Positions 33,516 through 45,118 of a stretch of 64,000 bases of DNA are shown here, piece after piece. The notes under the pieces are model-generated. The model worked only from the letters and a program-made list of their open reading frames with translations, was not told where the DNA came from and did no database searches. Made by a program: the position numbers and the translations under genes. The stretch spans positions 21,061 through 85,060 of the forward strand of contig JAMYHX010000147.1 of assembly GCA_025529335.1 (NCBI GenBank), read 5' to 3'. Position 1 is the first letter of the stretch; every line of letters starts with the position of its first letter. The stretch comes from Rhizopus sp. PT2906. Taxonomy: Eukaryota; Mucoromycota; Mucoromycetes; Mucorales; Rhizopodaceae.

Positions 33516-35440
33516 ATGCTACGACTTGATTCAGTATTCAAAGACATAGCACTTAAACTACCAGACACTTTACAAAGCGAACTTGACATTCCTCCTTATT
33601 TAATACAGATTCCATTTCATCAATGGAAAGACCATAAATCCATCATTAGTACTTTTTTATCATTTTCAAATGACTTCAAAGGTGATGGTTCTCTTTTATA
33701 TAAAGAAGTTTTAAGAACTCTTAAAACGTTAAGTGAACAAGAAAGTAAAGTTGTCCCAGAGGCAGTCAAAGAGTACGCCTTGGCGTTATCTAAAGAATTT
33801 GAAAAGAATGAAAGTGATTTTATACTTGCTTTTGAGGATGCAAAAAGTCTCAGCATATTGACACAGCAAACACAAACGCTTACTATAGAAGAAACCGTTA
33901 CCACAACTGTAGAAATAAAGTCCGTAGAAAGTACTGAACAAGAGGTAATGCCCTATTTAAATATACAGACTTATGCATGTATCTGATATGCATATCAGGA
34001 AAAAGAAGATAAAAAAGAAGAACCTAAAGAGGATAAACAGAGATGGATCAGCTTTTTGGATAGCGTAGAAGGAAGCTGTAGACGACACAAATACTGGTAC
34101 TTATTATTGTTGTCTATACAATAACAATATCTAAGCCCTCTTTAAATGTTAAAGCTTAGAAAGAAATAGAATTCTCCGCATTGGTGCTGCCATTATGCCT
34201 CCAGAGGATATGGACGAAGAGGACTACAAGAGCCTACTTGAACAACTTCAGATTAAACCAAAGCCTGTAATATTTAATGATATTGCCAATCAGTACTATG
34301 ACAAAATCAAAGGAGCAGTAAGATTGTCAACTACTTCATCTTGTAAAAAAAAGAAAAGAAAAGAAAAAGAAAATACAAAACGATTTTACTTAGAGTACGT
34401 TGGTTGAGTTTGAACGTGCATTCAGGTTTCCTCCAACACCCGTTGACGATGATGATGAAAGACAGATCATTTATATTCAAAAAGTATCAGAAGCAATGTA
34501 AGTTTATGAATTACAAGAAAATAGCAGTGACCACAATATTGTCTATATACAGATGGCGAGTGTTCAAGAAGTTACCTTATATTGGTTCTGGTGAATTGGC
34601 ATATAGGTCTGTATTTGCTCACCCATATATTGAAGCAGTCATTAGCTGTATAAATAGTCCTGATCTAGAATACAACACTGGAGAAAAGAGTGTGAAAGCA
34701 ATGAATACTCAAATGGATCGTTTGAAGCTGAGGAATAGTCCTTATGAAAGTTATAAAGCAGACGGGATTATTTACTTTAAAGAAATTGAAATATTTCTGA
34801 TGGAAAACAGTGGAAGCTATGGAAATTGTACCAAGCATAAAGCATCAGGCGATCATCATAAAGCTGTGTATGGCGTTTTAGGGATGTTAAAGACTATCGC
34901 TGACACTTACAGATTTGCTACATTTGACACATTTCAAAAATTGAAAGTATTCTTTCTACAAACCAGAGGTAGATCAATAAAAAGCTTTTGCAAAACCTTA
35001 TTTTTAGTCGTGAATATATAGAAAAGATAATGGAGCTGTGGTCTGTAAAAGCCGAACAAAAGAATAGCTACATTCTTTATCGTGAAGCAGTGATGTTTGT
35101 CTTTGTGGACGTTAAAAACAAGAATAGCATGTTGGAAGACAGTTTCACATTTTTGAATACTATGAAGGTAAATATTTAATTAGACTTCATTTTATACATA
35201 AGCTCAGTTTCAATAAAACAGGATATGCTCATAGAAACAGCAGATATACTAAGTCAAATAATAGAAGAACACGAATCTTTTATTCAGAACGTCTCTGCTG
35301 ATGAAACACAAGCACCTACTCATAGCTTAAGAGAGATTATAGATCCACCAATTTTTAAGATAATTGTAGAACAAAGCTCACAAGGTTTGGGAGCACTTGA
35401 CTATGAAGAATACAGTGTAAAACTTTCTGTTAAGAAATAA
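33516..35440 (+). CDS. Lineage-specific protein, PD-(D/E)XK-like core, possibly broken
   Basis: A multi-exon gene joined by eye: exon 1 from 33516 to about 33944; further exons begin near 34001 and 34152, at 34394 and at 34553. An acidic/coiled N-terminal half is followed by a compact domain with the order ADGIIYF, EIEIFLMENSGSYG, GDHHKAVYGVLGMLKTIAD and TFQKLKVFFLQT. The DG..E..E spacing resembles a PD-(D/E)XK nuclease core, though the usual Lys is not obvious. Domains like this occur in expanded families of unknown function in Mucorales. Near 34970 the frame runs into a stop, and the downstream block (SREYIEKIMELWSVKAE) lies in another frame. A 39-bp gap with GT..AG ends does not restore frame, so the gene may be a recent pseudogene. 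A last exon begins near 35222 with DMLIETADILSQ. Confidence 0.5.
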
Positions 35441-36677
35441 ATATACAAATCAATTCTTTTGTTTTTGGGTGCGTTTTTACAAAAAATAAATTAATAAATA
35501 AAATCTTTTCTTCTTCACTTGAGTATTCAAAGCTCCATAGTGAAAACGGGATGCTTTTGTCCATTATCAAAAGTTGTTAAATAAATGACTTCTTTTTAGT
35601 GAGTGATCAAGTTTGTTATTATGAATTAAAAGCTATTTTTAGCTGTAAAATAGCAAGTTGACTTCCTCGTCATTAACATTCAGATCATCAATTGCAAATA
35701 CAAAAGCAACATTTTTGCAATAGAGAATTTCTTTCTTATTCACCGTTTATGACAAGACTTAGAACACTTGGTATCTATTAAAAATAAATATTGATATTTT
35801 ACAAAGTGTAACGAATTTGATCTGGCATGTCTATTGTATTTTTGAAATCCATGGTTACGGCAATGGTTCTGTTGCTGTAGTAAAGTTCCATGCAAATAAG
35901 ATATAAATATATTATTCTTCATATATTTCTGCAGTCAGTATACCTTCAATATTGACAAACATTGCGAAATTACATTAAAGTAAACCTAGAACAGTTAGCT
36001 TACGCGTTTTTTCATAGTAATTATCTATTTTATCTGAAAAGCATGCACACTAACAGTAATGATCTTTGCAATAGGCATCCATAGAGTAAAGCAAGCAAAT
36101 AAACTTGTCATCTAAGTCTTAAACAGACGAATAAATGGACTGGACGTACTTAAACTCACAAAATATTGCTTTTGCTTTTTCTTTTTTCAATTGATTAATG
36201 TCTTGCTTTTTATTGTATTCTATAACGCATGCATAAAGTGTGTGTTTTTTAATGTTGATTTTAAAATTGCTTTCATCTCTTTGATTCACATAAATATAAC
36301 AAAGCGTGCTTTCTTAATTTTTATTCATTATCAAACTAAAATAGTAATTAATAACGCGATAGTTATCAACGTGATGTCGATTTTAAAGCAAAACTTGAGC
36401 AGACAAGCTTCTTTCTTTTCTTTTATGCACATCAAAGGGATATTCGAATCAACAGCCTCATTTGAATAATAGCAGTCTCCAAAAGTACACTTAATGTATT
36501 ATTATGTGTATTGTGCAATACATTGTGTATTGGTCTATTGTTAGATTTCTTATAAAGAGTACAATGATTACCACAGTGCCTATTATTCAATTCAGGACAT
36601 AAAGAACATAACAGACAAATTTCAATCTCAGAAACATATTTAAGAGTCTTTTTTTTTTTTTTTTTCGTGGTTTATTC
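35441..36677. other. Intergenic, AT-rich, no gene seen
   Basis: About 1.2 kb of very AT-rich sequence. Short open frames (for example 36191-36469) are Ile/Phe/Lys-rich translation of AT-rich DNA and lack motifs. The 3' end holds a T tract (about 36651-36665) just before the kinase-like gene. Confidence 0.5.
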
Positions 36678-38956
36678 ATGGAAGACAAGTCAATTCAATC
36701 AAAAAGCATCCTTCGGCATTCCATCAATATTTTAGATAAAATATACTCAAGGAATGAAAGCTTAAATTATCTGATTCCATTAAAAGAGATTGAAACAAAG
36801 CTATTTAATTATGGTTATAACACCTTGGAAGATTTTAAAGCTGATTTACAAAAAATACCCATTTATAAAAATATAGAAGACTATGCGTAAGAGACGATGA
36901 CTATGATTTATACATCTACTCATGTGAACATTATAGACACGATGAAAACCAAATATTAGAGGAACAGTGCAATACGCCTATTTATGACTTTGCCATGCTT
37001 CGAAAGGATAGGTAAGCTATATATACATATATAATATCAATATATTTTTCCCAATCTATACCATAGCCAAATATACACCATTAACATACAAGATGATCCC
37101 TTACAAGCGCATTATTCTCTTCAGCAAGCATTAAAAGAAGATACGAATAGACCTTTGCATAGACTGTACGTCAGCAAGAATTCAGATCTAATTTTGGAAG
37201 CCAGAGACAGCATGAATTCACTTTTGGTGTTATTTTTTAAAACAAAGATAACACCTTTTGAAGATAGCACGGATATAATGAGACTGACAGCAGATGTCGC
37301 AGTTGTGCATCCTTTGGGCGAGTTTCACCAATTTGACAAGAATATGTCCATAATTGAGGGATGGATCAAGGTGAAAGTCGCGAGAACTGCATCTATCAAA
37401 CGGATTATACCTAAAAAACTAGCCTATTATTTATTTGATGGTTCACCATTATCAGTCAAAAAGCTCATGTTTGAGGCAGAAAAGGACATAACAGCAGCAA
37501 GGCATAATGAGATGACACGTCAATTTATTAATGCCATCATGGGATCTTGCTTAGACTTTTTTACTTTATGCTACAACGATTATGTCGACAATGTTCTTTC
37601 TAAAAATACAAAGACGAATCAAAATTATACCCAAAGCAGGTAAGTCATTAACAGTTCACAATATATAAATATTCATCCCCTTTAAAGATCAGTTGACTGT
37701 TGTAGGAAAGTGGAAAAAGGATCGTCTACGATTGATAGATTTTTTGCAATAAAAAGAAAGAGCCTCATTACGCAAAATATAACATCCGATTTTATTCGTT
37801 ATTGGAGAGAACTAGAAGAATGTAAGTTATGAGTCATGATATGGTGTGTATCTAATTTTCTCCAGTTTGTCAAAGAATGGATGTGAACGCCGTGTATAGA
37901 AAGAAATATGAATCTGGAATTAATAGAGCTGCTGACGCGGAAGGCTATTTTAAGAAAGTATATTTCATAAACAGCCAAACGGTGGTACAGCTATTTCAAC
38001 GATCGACGGTATCTCAGCGTATAAATGAAATAGTCAGTTACTCTACCCTACGAAATAGACACCATATTGGTCGCGTAAAAGAGATTATATGGAAAGATGA
38101 TGGATCAGAAGTCATTGGTATCACTATGGAACGTTATCACATGACTCTTAAACAGTTTTTACGGCTAAATCCCAAGTTGACAGCTCATCAGCGCCTATAT
38201 ATGATCGTACAACTACTAAGATCTATTAGCACGATTCATGAATTCAATATTGCTCACAGAGACATATCTACTGTAAACTTTATGGTAAATATAAACAAAA
38301 GTGAATTACTGGAAGATGGAAGTGCAAAGATCGAAGTGTTCCTGATCGATTTTGGTAAAGCAGTCTTTTTTGATCCAAAAGATGCTGCCAAATGGTGGGT
38401 TGACTCTGATGAAGCCAACATATATCGAGATGAGGTCAAGCCAAAGACTTCTCAGGAATTGATTGTATGGTGTAAGAGTTTACCTTTTATGATGGCCAAA
38501 CCAGACCATGGATACAGATTCTATCGATCCATCAAAACATTACCACGCAGTCGTAATGATCATTCTCTACTTCCTTACTTGATCGATCCAGCGGCAGAAG
38601 ATATATTCGCACTAGGATCTCTTGTTTGGAAAATACTTTCAGGCATGGAACCATGGCCAGGTATATTTGATACAGACCTCAAAGGACTTCGTGAAACGGT
38701 CGAAGATGATTACAATATACGATCTCTGGTGAATCGTGAAGTACCTGGTATAACAAGTAGAGCTCTGCTGTATATGTTTTTAAGAGCAGAACCTTATGAC
38801 CGGCGACCTGCTATTGAGATCCTGTCCTGGTTGGAATCTCCTGGCATAAAACAGTCGATATTAAATGAATGTAATGGAATTTATGATAAACCTCTTCATG
38901 TGCCTGCGCCAAAGATAAGCAAAAGAAAAAGATTAAAGAGAAAAAGATTACAATAA
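36678..38956 (+). CDS. Kinase-like protein with lineage-specific N-terminal domain
   Basis: Five exons that join in frame (36678-36889, then starts near 36939, 37068, 37688 and 37866) encode roughly 680 residues. The first 330 or so residues are a domain I do not recognise. The C-terminal half is a protein-kinase fold: IAHRDISTVNFMV (HRD codons 38254-38262, Asn kept), LIDFGKA (DFG 38348-38356), and AAEDIFALGSLVWKILSGMEPW as helix F. I cannot find a Gly-rich loop, and the beta-3 strand reads TVVQLFQRS without the usual Lys. It may therefore be a pseudokinase or an atypical kinase. A PIP-box-like STIDRFFAIKRKS lies between the two halves. The C-terminus ends in a basic KRKRLKRKRLQ tail, a likely nuclear signal. 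It follows the PD-(D/E)XK-like gene on the same strand. Confidence 0.65.
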
Positions 38957-39062
38957 ATAGATTCATGTAATGTATTATATAAATATGTTCAATGATACCA
39001 GAGAATGTTTATGTCATTGTACAAGTGTATCGTCATCGTTAATGTACACGGGGAAAAATACT

Positions 39063-40236
39063 TTATTTTTTACCAGGAGAAGACACTTTACAGAGTCTAG
39101 CAATCATGCCCGAGAGTTGCATGATACTTTGATGACCATCCAAGATACGCATATGTGTCATACCAATCTCTTTCAAATAGTCCAATCTCAATCCTTCATC
39201 TAGTTCATCATAGCTTCGCACTACACGAAAGATTGTGGTGATGATATCAAGTGAAGAATATCCTAAATAGTATAATTCTTCCATGCACTTGACAGATTCA
39301 TTCAAGTTTCCTTCAGAGCAGCATTTGAGAATATGCTGAATGACAATAGGATGAGGTTGATCACAAATCTTGAAGACATTTTCTGCATTGACATATTTGA
39401 AGCCATAGAATGTCGATTGTAAGTTATTGATCGCCTGACGCATATCACCGTCTGCTGTAAATATCAATGCCTCTAAACCTTCGTCATTGTAGTTCACCTA
39501 TAAAACATTAGGTTTTCTTCAGGAAAAGGCATTGTATTTACCTTTTCCATCTGACATATTTCTAATAGTCTACGCAACACTTGTTCGTCTGTTAGCTTTG
39601 TATAACGCAGTACGGCACATCTTGACTGAATGGGTTCAATGATCTTGTTGGATTGATTACATGCCAAGGCAAATCGAGTTGTATTTGAATAAATTTCCAT
39701 GGTTCTTCTGAGAGCTTGTTGAGCACCTCCAGTCATACTGTCTGCTTCATCCAAGATCACAATCTTGTGCTTTCCCGGTGGTAATGTTACTTTTTTCTGA
39801 GCAAATGCCTTGATTCTGTTTCTAATCACTTCAATGCCTCTATCATCAGATGCATTCAACTCAAGAACAGCGTCTTTGTAGGAAGCACCAAGCATATCGT
39901 GAGCCAGACACGATATACTGGTGGTTTTACCAATACCAGGCATACCCTAGAACTATGGTTATCAATTGATCTACGTTATCATTTTAGATACGTACGGTTA
40001 ATATAAGGTTGGGCATGTTTCCATCTTTTGCAATAGTCATCAAACGCGCTACGACATCTTCATTTCCAACAATATCTTTCAAGTAAACTGGTCTGTATTT
40101 TTCAACCCTAATGCAACCATGAGTAAGTTGTGTAATCACTCTTTATTCTTACCCCCTACCAAGGAAGAATAAAATCGTCCTCAGTGTTGTCAGACGTAGA
40201 TTGTTTGGGTATATCGACTTCCATTGCGGTAGCCAT
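39063..40236 (-). CDS. Replication factor C small subunit (human RFC2 / yeast Rfc4 type)
   Basis: AAA+ subunit of the clamp loader that places PCNA on DNA. Four exons start at MATAMEVDIPKQ (40236). Exon junctions rebuild LPW-VEKYRPVYLKDIVGNEDV, then NLILT-GMPGIGKTTSISCLA (Walker A), then MEK-VNYNDEGLEALIFTADGD. Further family marks are LELNASDDRGIEVIRNRIK, VILDEADSMT (Walker B), the SRC motif in EPIQSRCAVLRYTKLTDEQ, and GDMRQAINNLQSTFYGFKYV (sensor 2 region). Length (about 340 residues) and sequence fit human RFC2 best. Its stop lies 106 bp from the convergent kinase-like gene. Confidence 0.92.
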
Positions 40237-40410
40237 TCTTTTTATTATTCTTTTAGCAAAAAAAAAAGTGCACTAGAAAAAAAAATTGAGAGGCATACAT
40301 ATCTCAATCATAGTTGACTCCAAGCCACGCATTATTTTCAGTAATATACTAATAAAATTCTATATACCCTTATTCCTTTCAAAGCCGCGCGCTATGGTGT
40401 TAAGATTTCA

Positions 40411-41210
40411 TGAATGTCAGTGACCTCACCCAAGAGCAAATTGTGGAACTCCTTGAGCTCAGTAGATCTCGCAAGCTCGAAAGAGACAGACGCGAGAAAA
40501 CTTCCTGTCCGTTACCTGAAGAGATCCTTGAGGATATGGAAGACATTCCCAAGACTGAGCTTAAGGCCAACATTAAGAAGTTTTAACGGGAAACAGTCAA
40601 TTATGAGGGAGGAAACTGGACAAGATCTGGAGCGATCAACAAGATCTTCATTGCTGATCTCAAGAAATTCAGCTTGGATGTCCATACCGTTGTTGTCTAT
40701 AAGTACGAAGACGCGGAACAACTTAGAACAGTTGGAGAAGCAGCAGCTGAGATCTTCCAAGATCTCAAGTTTATCATCAATCAAGAAGGATCAGAGGAAG
40801 ACTTCCAACAATTGTCGGAGATTCTTGAAAAAGTCCGATGTCTCTCAGTCTACAGTTATGTCAGTGCTTATAATATGGACATTTCAGCAAATAAAGTTAT
40901 TTCAATAATTAGCTTTTATTCATCAAAAAGTGTACTTGACGAAGAGGTAAATTTACTAGTGTCTTTCTTTGCTAGTGTCTTATTCTTCCTTTTAATGGCT
41001 CTTGCAAGAATACTTTCATAGGTTTGAAGCATGTCTGCTTTTATTGTATCTCCCAAGATTCAGCTCATTGCAACTTAAGTCTGTAATATATTTGATGATA
41101 AGCTTGTCTGCAGCTGTGTCGCTCTTGTTCCTTTGGAGCGAAATGTCTAGCTTTGCTGCTGCTATTTCTTCGATAAACAGAACTTTGTAGGTAACAACTC
41201 TCAGCAATAA
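40411..41210 (+). pseudogene. Decayed coding sequence, probable element remnant
   Basis: From the ATG at 40411 a protein-like frame (MNVSDLTQEQIVELLELSRS, then EILEDMEDIPKTELKANIKKF) runs to a TAA at 40584-40586. Similar-quality sequence resumes in frame-shifted form (NYEGGNWTRSGAINKIFIAD, then AEIFQDLKFIINQEGSEED) up to about 40850. From about 41207 to 40915 there are coding-like traces on the opposite strand (KLDISLQRNKSDTAADKLII). I do not recognise the family. Gag-like or element-derived protein is the best guess, with low certainty. Confidence 0.35.
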
Positions 41211-44200
41211 TGAAGCAGCCTTCTGTAAATAATGTTCGCTCTCGAAGTGGAGAGGATGATGAGGCGCATAGCCTTTGTGTTGTATTTAGCTTTTTTATTG
41301 TAAAAAGGCAGCTAAGTCAACGACATGCAAGTTAGATTCTTTATTAAAAAGAGCTGAATGTTGTTAAATTAGACACGAGAATCTATGACTGCTATTTATG
41401 TTATTGTCGTCACTGACATTATTTATGCTTATGTTATTATTGCTATACTAGTAGCTACTATAGTTATTATTATTAAAAGTTATCCTTAACAGATGCGATA
41501 GAGGAATGTAAAGTAGAATTTATGCTCTAATGTAATATTATACTCGAGTTATTATAGTGATTATCTCATCAAACACATCGCTTTGTTGTGAAAACCGGCA
41601 CTGATAAACATCCAGTCATACGATGGATGGACTTTGATATACTGATTTAACAGTCAAGCATGTTGTATATGCTGTTTGGCAGGTGCAGGGATAATAGGCT
41701 CTTGGTGAATGCAGTGCTATAATCTGCGCTGATCGACAGGAGTAAATTCGGAATTGAGGAGCCAAAAAAAATCTTCAACCGTACTATCTATCAAAAGACA
41801 CAGGCTTAGTTTGAAATCCAACACACGACGCATCTGCGCAATCATCCAATTCTTTTTTGTGTATAAAAGCACAAAAACTTGTGCACAAGAACCAAGAATC
41901 GTTTATAATTACAACGGTTTCCACAAATTTGGGACAGTACCTAGTAATAATCAGCTTCGATTCAACGTCATCAGTCTTCTCTTCTGTCAACATGGCCTGG
42001 ATGTCTTCTTTCTGAAGCAATTTGTAACAGATCGTATCAAATAATCTGTTCACAGAAGCATGTACAAGGTGGTTTAAGTTGCTTTTCATAATGATTGAAT
42101 GCTGCCTCATTCAAAATACTTGAGTTTCTCAATGTTTTTGAGAACTTCTGCATGTTTGATGACTTCCTATGGAGTTTTCACATGCTCTATGCTATCACTC
42201 CGAAGGCTTGTTTCAACTGTTAAACTCCAAAAAAAAAAACCAAAAGTTAACCAGACTGAAAGAAGGGCGTTCTTTATCTTTGTTTCTAAAATATTATCGG
42301 TGAACACTACATGCACCAGAAAATAGGCTAATGCTACAAGCGCTTAATTGGGGCGCTACCTATGTTGTCACTATACAACTTTACACTACCAAAATCTAAC
42401 CTAAGGCTGTCCAGTTTACTCTCTCTGATATAAAATACAATGTCATCATAACTACGCGTATTCTTGCATCTTTGCTGATCAACTGACAACATAAAGCTAG
42501 AATAAATAATAGCATTTCTTTTTATCTCTTATCTTTAGTATGCTAATGGTGCAGAAACGTCGTCGCGCTTGTTGCTTCTACCAAAATCATGAATCTCCTG
42601 GATGGGTATGACTTTAACTCCACAAACAAGATTTTGTTGACTATTCGTAATATGTAAACCCAAACATCACAAAAAAAAACTGACACATTGTTAGTGTGGA
42701 GCGATTGCCTTACGATATCCTTGGAACTGGACCACAAGAAGTAGATGGAGGATGTTCAGGACAAGGAAGAGACAGTGATGCTTTTTTTAGGAACATTTGT
42801 TCCAGACTTTCCAACATGACGGTGGCGATTCTGAGCATGAAGACCAAATGCGACACGTCGCGTCAGCATTAGGATTAAACAGGACCAACACGGTGGCAAA
42901 CACAGCCGGAGTCACGGTGAACGCGTGGTTTATTGCTCTTCGTGGTTGAAAAGAAGCGCCCTTGAAACTTGCAACTGACTGTAAAACATTTGCAAATCAT
43001 TTCAAAAAGGCTGGTGCTGAGTGACATCGTGCGTAAAAAAAAAAAAGGCCCTTTTATTAGCAGGAGAAAGTTTATCCCCTCAAGCTATAATCTTTAAATA
43101 GAAGAATAAATGTTGTCAACCAATTGCATATTGGATATGGCGCGCCATCAACTACTACAGACTACAGATGCCATGAATCAATGTTGTGGACTTAATACGA
43201 GGTAGTATATTAAGATTTGAGATGACTTTGGTTTGTGTACGACATATGTTGAGTATATTACGTCAAACGGTATAATCTTCTTCAATATAAACGTAGAAAT
43301 GCGACACTAGTGTGATCAAAAGAAATTGATAAGCTTGTTGGAGTTCTTTTATACTTGCCGAATTTGATTGTTGGCGATGTACTGTGTTGTGGCTTCAGTT
43401 AAATGAAGCACTTAAACTTTCGGTTGTAAGTATCTGTAACTCCAGTGAGAAGCATCGCGATAAAGTTGTCAAGTAGAAAGCTGAGAGTTTTTTAAAACTT
43501 GTTCAAAAGTTGTTATTCTCCGTATTGAATTTCTAATCTTTTCATACCATTTACAACTTATTAAGGCTACCAAAAGAAGTCAAGTATTACTAATACAATT
43601 GCTTTTACAAGAAGGAGTCGTGAACAGCATAAGAGATTCTATTTTGGTCCATCAAAGTAAATTTGCTGCGCCAGCTAATTCAATTTCTTGATTTAAACTT
43701 ATGTGGGCTGCAACACTGGTTGATAAACTCTATCATGAGATATAAGCTAAACCATAAAAAGTAGTAGTTTCCAGAAGCTTTATTTTATTGCTAGTTAAAT
43801 ATAATAATAAATGCATATAAATGCTAATTTTCTTAATGTGTAAACCTACAAAGAAAACAAAAAGCAGGATATTTATAAAAAAAAAAAGTTTGAAGTATTG
43901 ATCAGAACAATTGAAAGTTATAAGGGAAATATAAGTCAATGAGTCTCTATATAACCTCTTTATTAAGATCAAGACGAGAGAGAGAGAACTCAATATTACA
44001 AACAGCGTCATTTTATATGAAAACAGAATTATTAAGGAACCGATTTAATTATGGCCAATGATAGTTGAGCATGTCGCATTATATATGTTAATAGCGTGTA
44101 TTGTTGTCAGTATCTTTGTATTATTCATTCTTAGAGTATAGATTTAGAGTAATCTCATACGACAGGAGCAAGTATTTATAGGGTGAATACGACAAAGTAC

Positions 44201-44447
44201 AAGCTAATTTAAGTCACTTATTTCACTCCGCGGTTACATTAAACTCCGAATCTCACTTACTGCATCCAGCGACACCGATCTTGATTGGTTGCAACATTGC
44301 TTGTTGGAAGCACTGTACATTGAACAAACGAAATGCGTTGCTATCTTTGGAATAAATGTATGACAGTACATTGAAAACCCTATTCGCCCCCCTGGAAAAG
44401 CAAAGTAAACAACCATTCGCTTTTTCTTTCTTGTTTCTCGGTAGAAA
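41211..44447. other. Gene-poor zone with decayed minus-strand coding traces
   Basis: No intact gene. On the minus strand between about 42240 and 41720, short protein-like segments change frame and are split by stops (for example EVIKHAEVLKNIEKLKYFE near 42160, then NRLFDTICYKLLQKEDIQ near 42040, then FIHKKELDDCADASCVGF near 41850). This pattern suggests an old mobile element. From about 42340 to 44447 I see only AT-rich sequence with short open frames, an AGAGAGAGAG run near 43976-43987, and the GST promoter at the end. Confidence 0.4.
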
Positions 44448-45116
44448 ATGGACAATACTGTGCCCACAATTATAGGTGCCAGCTGGTCTTCGTATACACG
44501 GACAATCTGTATGGCCTTGATTTATCTTGGTGTTCCTTTCAGGCTTCAACATGCATATCCTCATAGTAAGCTTGCCTATGCTCATCATCCCTTTGGTCGA
44601 ATTCCAACATTGATACATGGAACTCATCGTGTGTTTGAGACGATGGCTATACGCGAATATATAGATACTGTCTTTTCGTCACAGCTAACCCCCAACGACT
44701 TGGAAACAAGAGTAAAGATGGCTCAGTGGATTAGTGCATTAAATGACTATGTATTTCATTATGTTGTTGAAGGTGTATGTAGGCGTCGATTACTCAGTGA
44801 AGCAGCTGGTAAGAGTCAAGATGAAATTACAAAGCTTCTAGTGAGACCTATCAAAAGGGCAAAGCCTATCATTGCCGAATTGGAAGCAATGACGCCAGAT
44901 GACGGTGACTACTTGTGTGGCCAGCAACTCACGTGGGCAGATCTTTTTGTCTATCCTGCTTTGGCTGTCATCTTTGCCCTCCCTGAGGCATCGATCTTTA
45001 TGGAAATAGCTCCCAAGTTATCAACATGGACTCGTAAATTTGAAAAGAGAAAAGAGGCCATAGAGACATTTAAAGGAACCATAGCCGATGATAGAAATGC
45101 AATGGCAAAATTGTGA
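44448..45116 (+). CDS. Glutathione S-transferase-like protein
   Basis: An intronless 222-residue protein with the GST layout. The N-terminal thioredoxin-like domain opens TIIGASWSSYTRTICMALIY, where the WSSYTR loop supplies a Ser near the glutathione thiol. It continues HHPFGRIPTLIHGTHRVFET, with the cis-Pro after RI and ET as the gamma-glutamyl binding pair (usually ES or DS). The C-terminal helical domain contains YLCGQQLTWADLFVYPALAV, the N-capping box typical of GSTs. It probably conjugates or reduces electrophiles; class and substrate are not resolved. The stop codon (45114-45116) is separated by only 2 bp from the stop codon of the convergent CENP-M-like gene. Confidence 0.85.
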   Translation: MDNTVPTIIGASWSSYTRTICMALIYLGVPFRLQHAYPHSKLAYAHHPFGRIPTLIHGTHRVFETMAIREYIDTVFSSQLTPNDLETRVKMAQWISALNDYVFHYVVEGVCRRRLLSEAAGKSQDEITKLLVRPIKRAKPIIAELEAMTPDDGDYLCGQQLTWADLFVYPALAVIFALPEASIFMEIAPKLSTWTRKFEKRKEAIETFKGTIADDRNAMAKL

Positions 45117-45118
45117 TA

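Noticed and set aside
36191..36469. 92-residue Phe/Ile-rich frame
   Set aside because: Typical chance frame in very AT-rich sequence, no motif, no promoter-like context.
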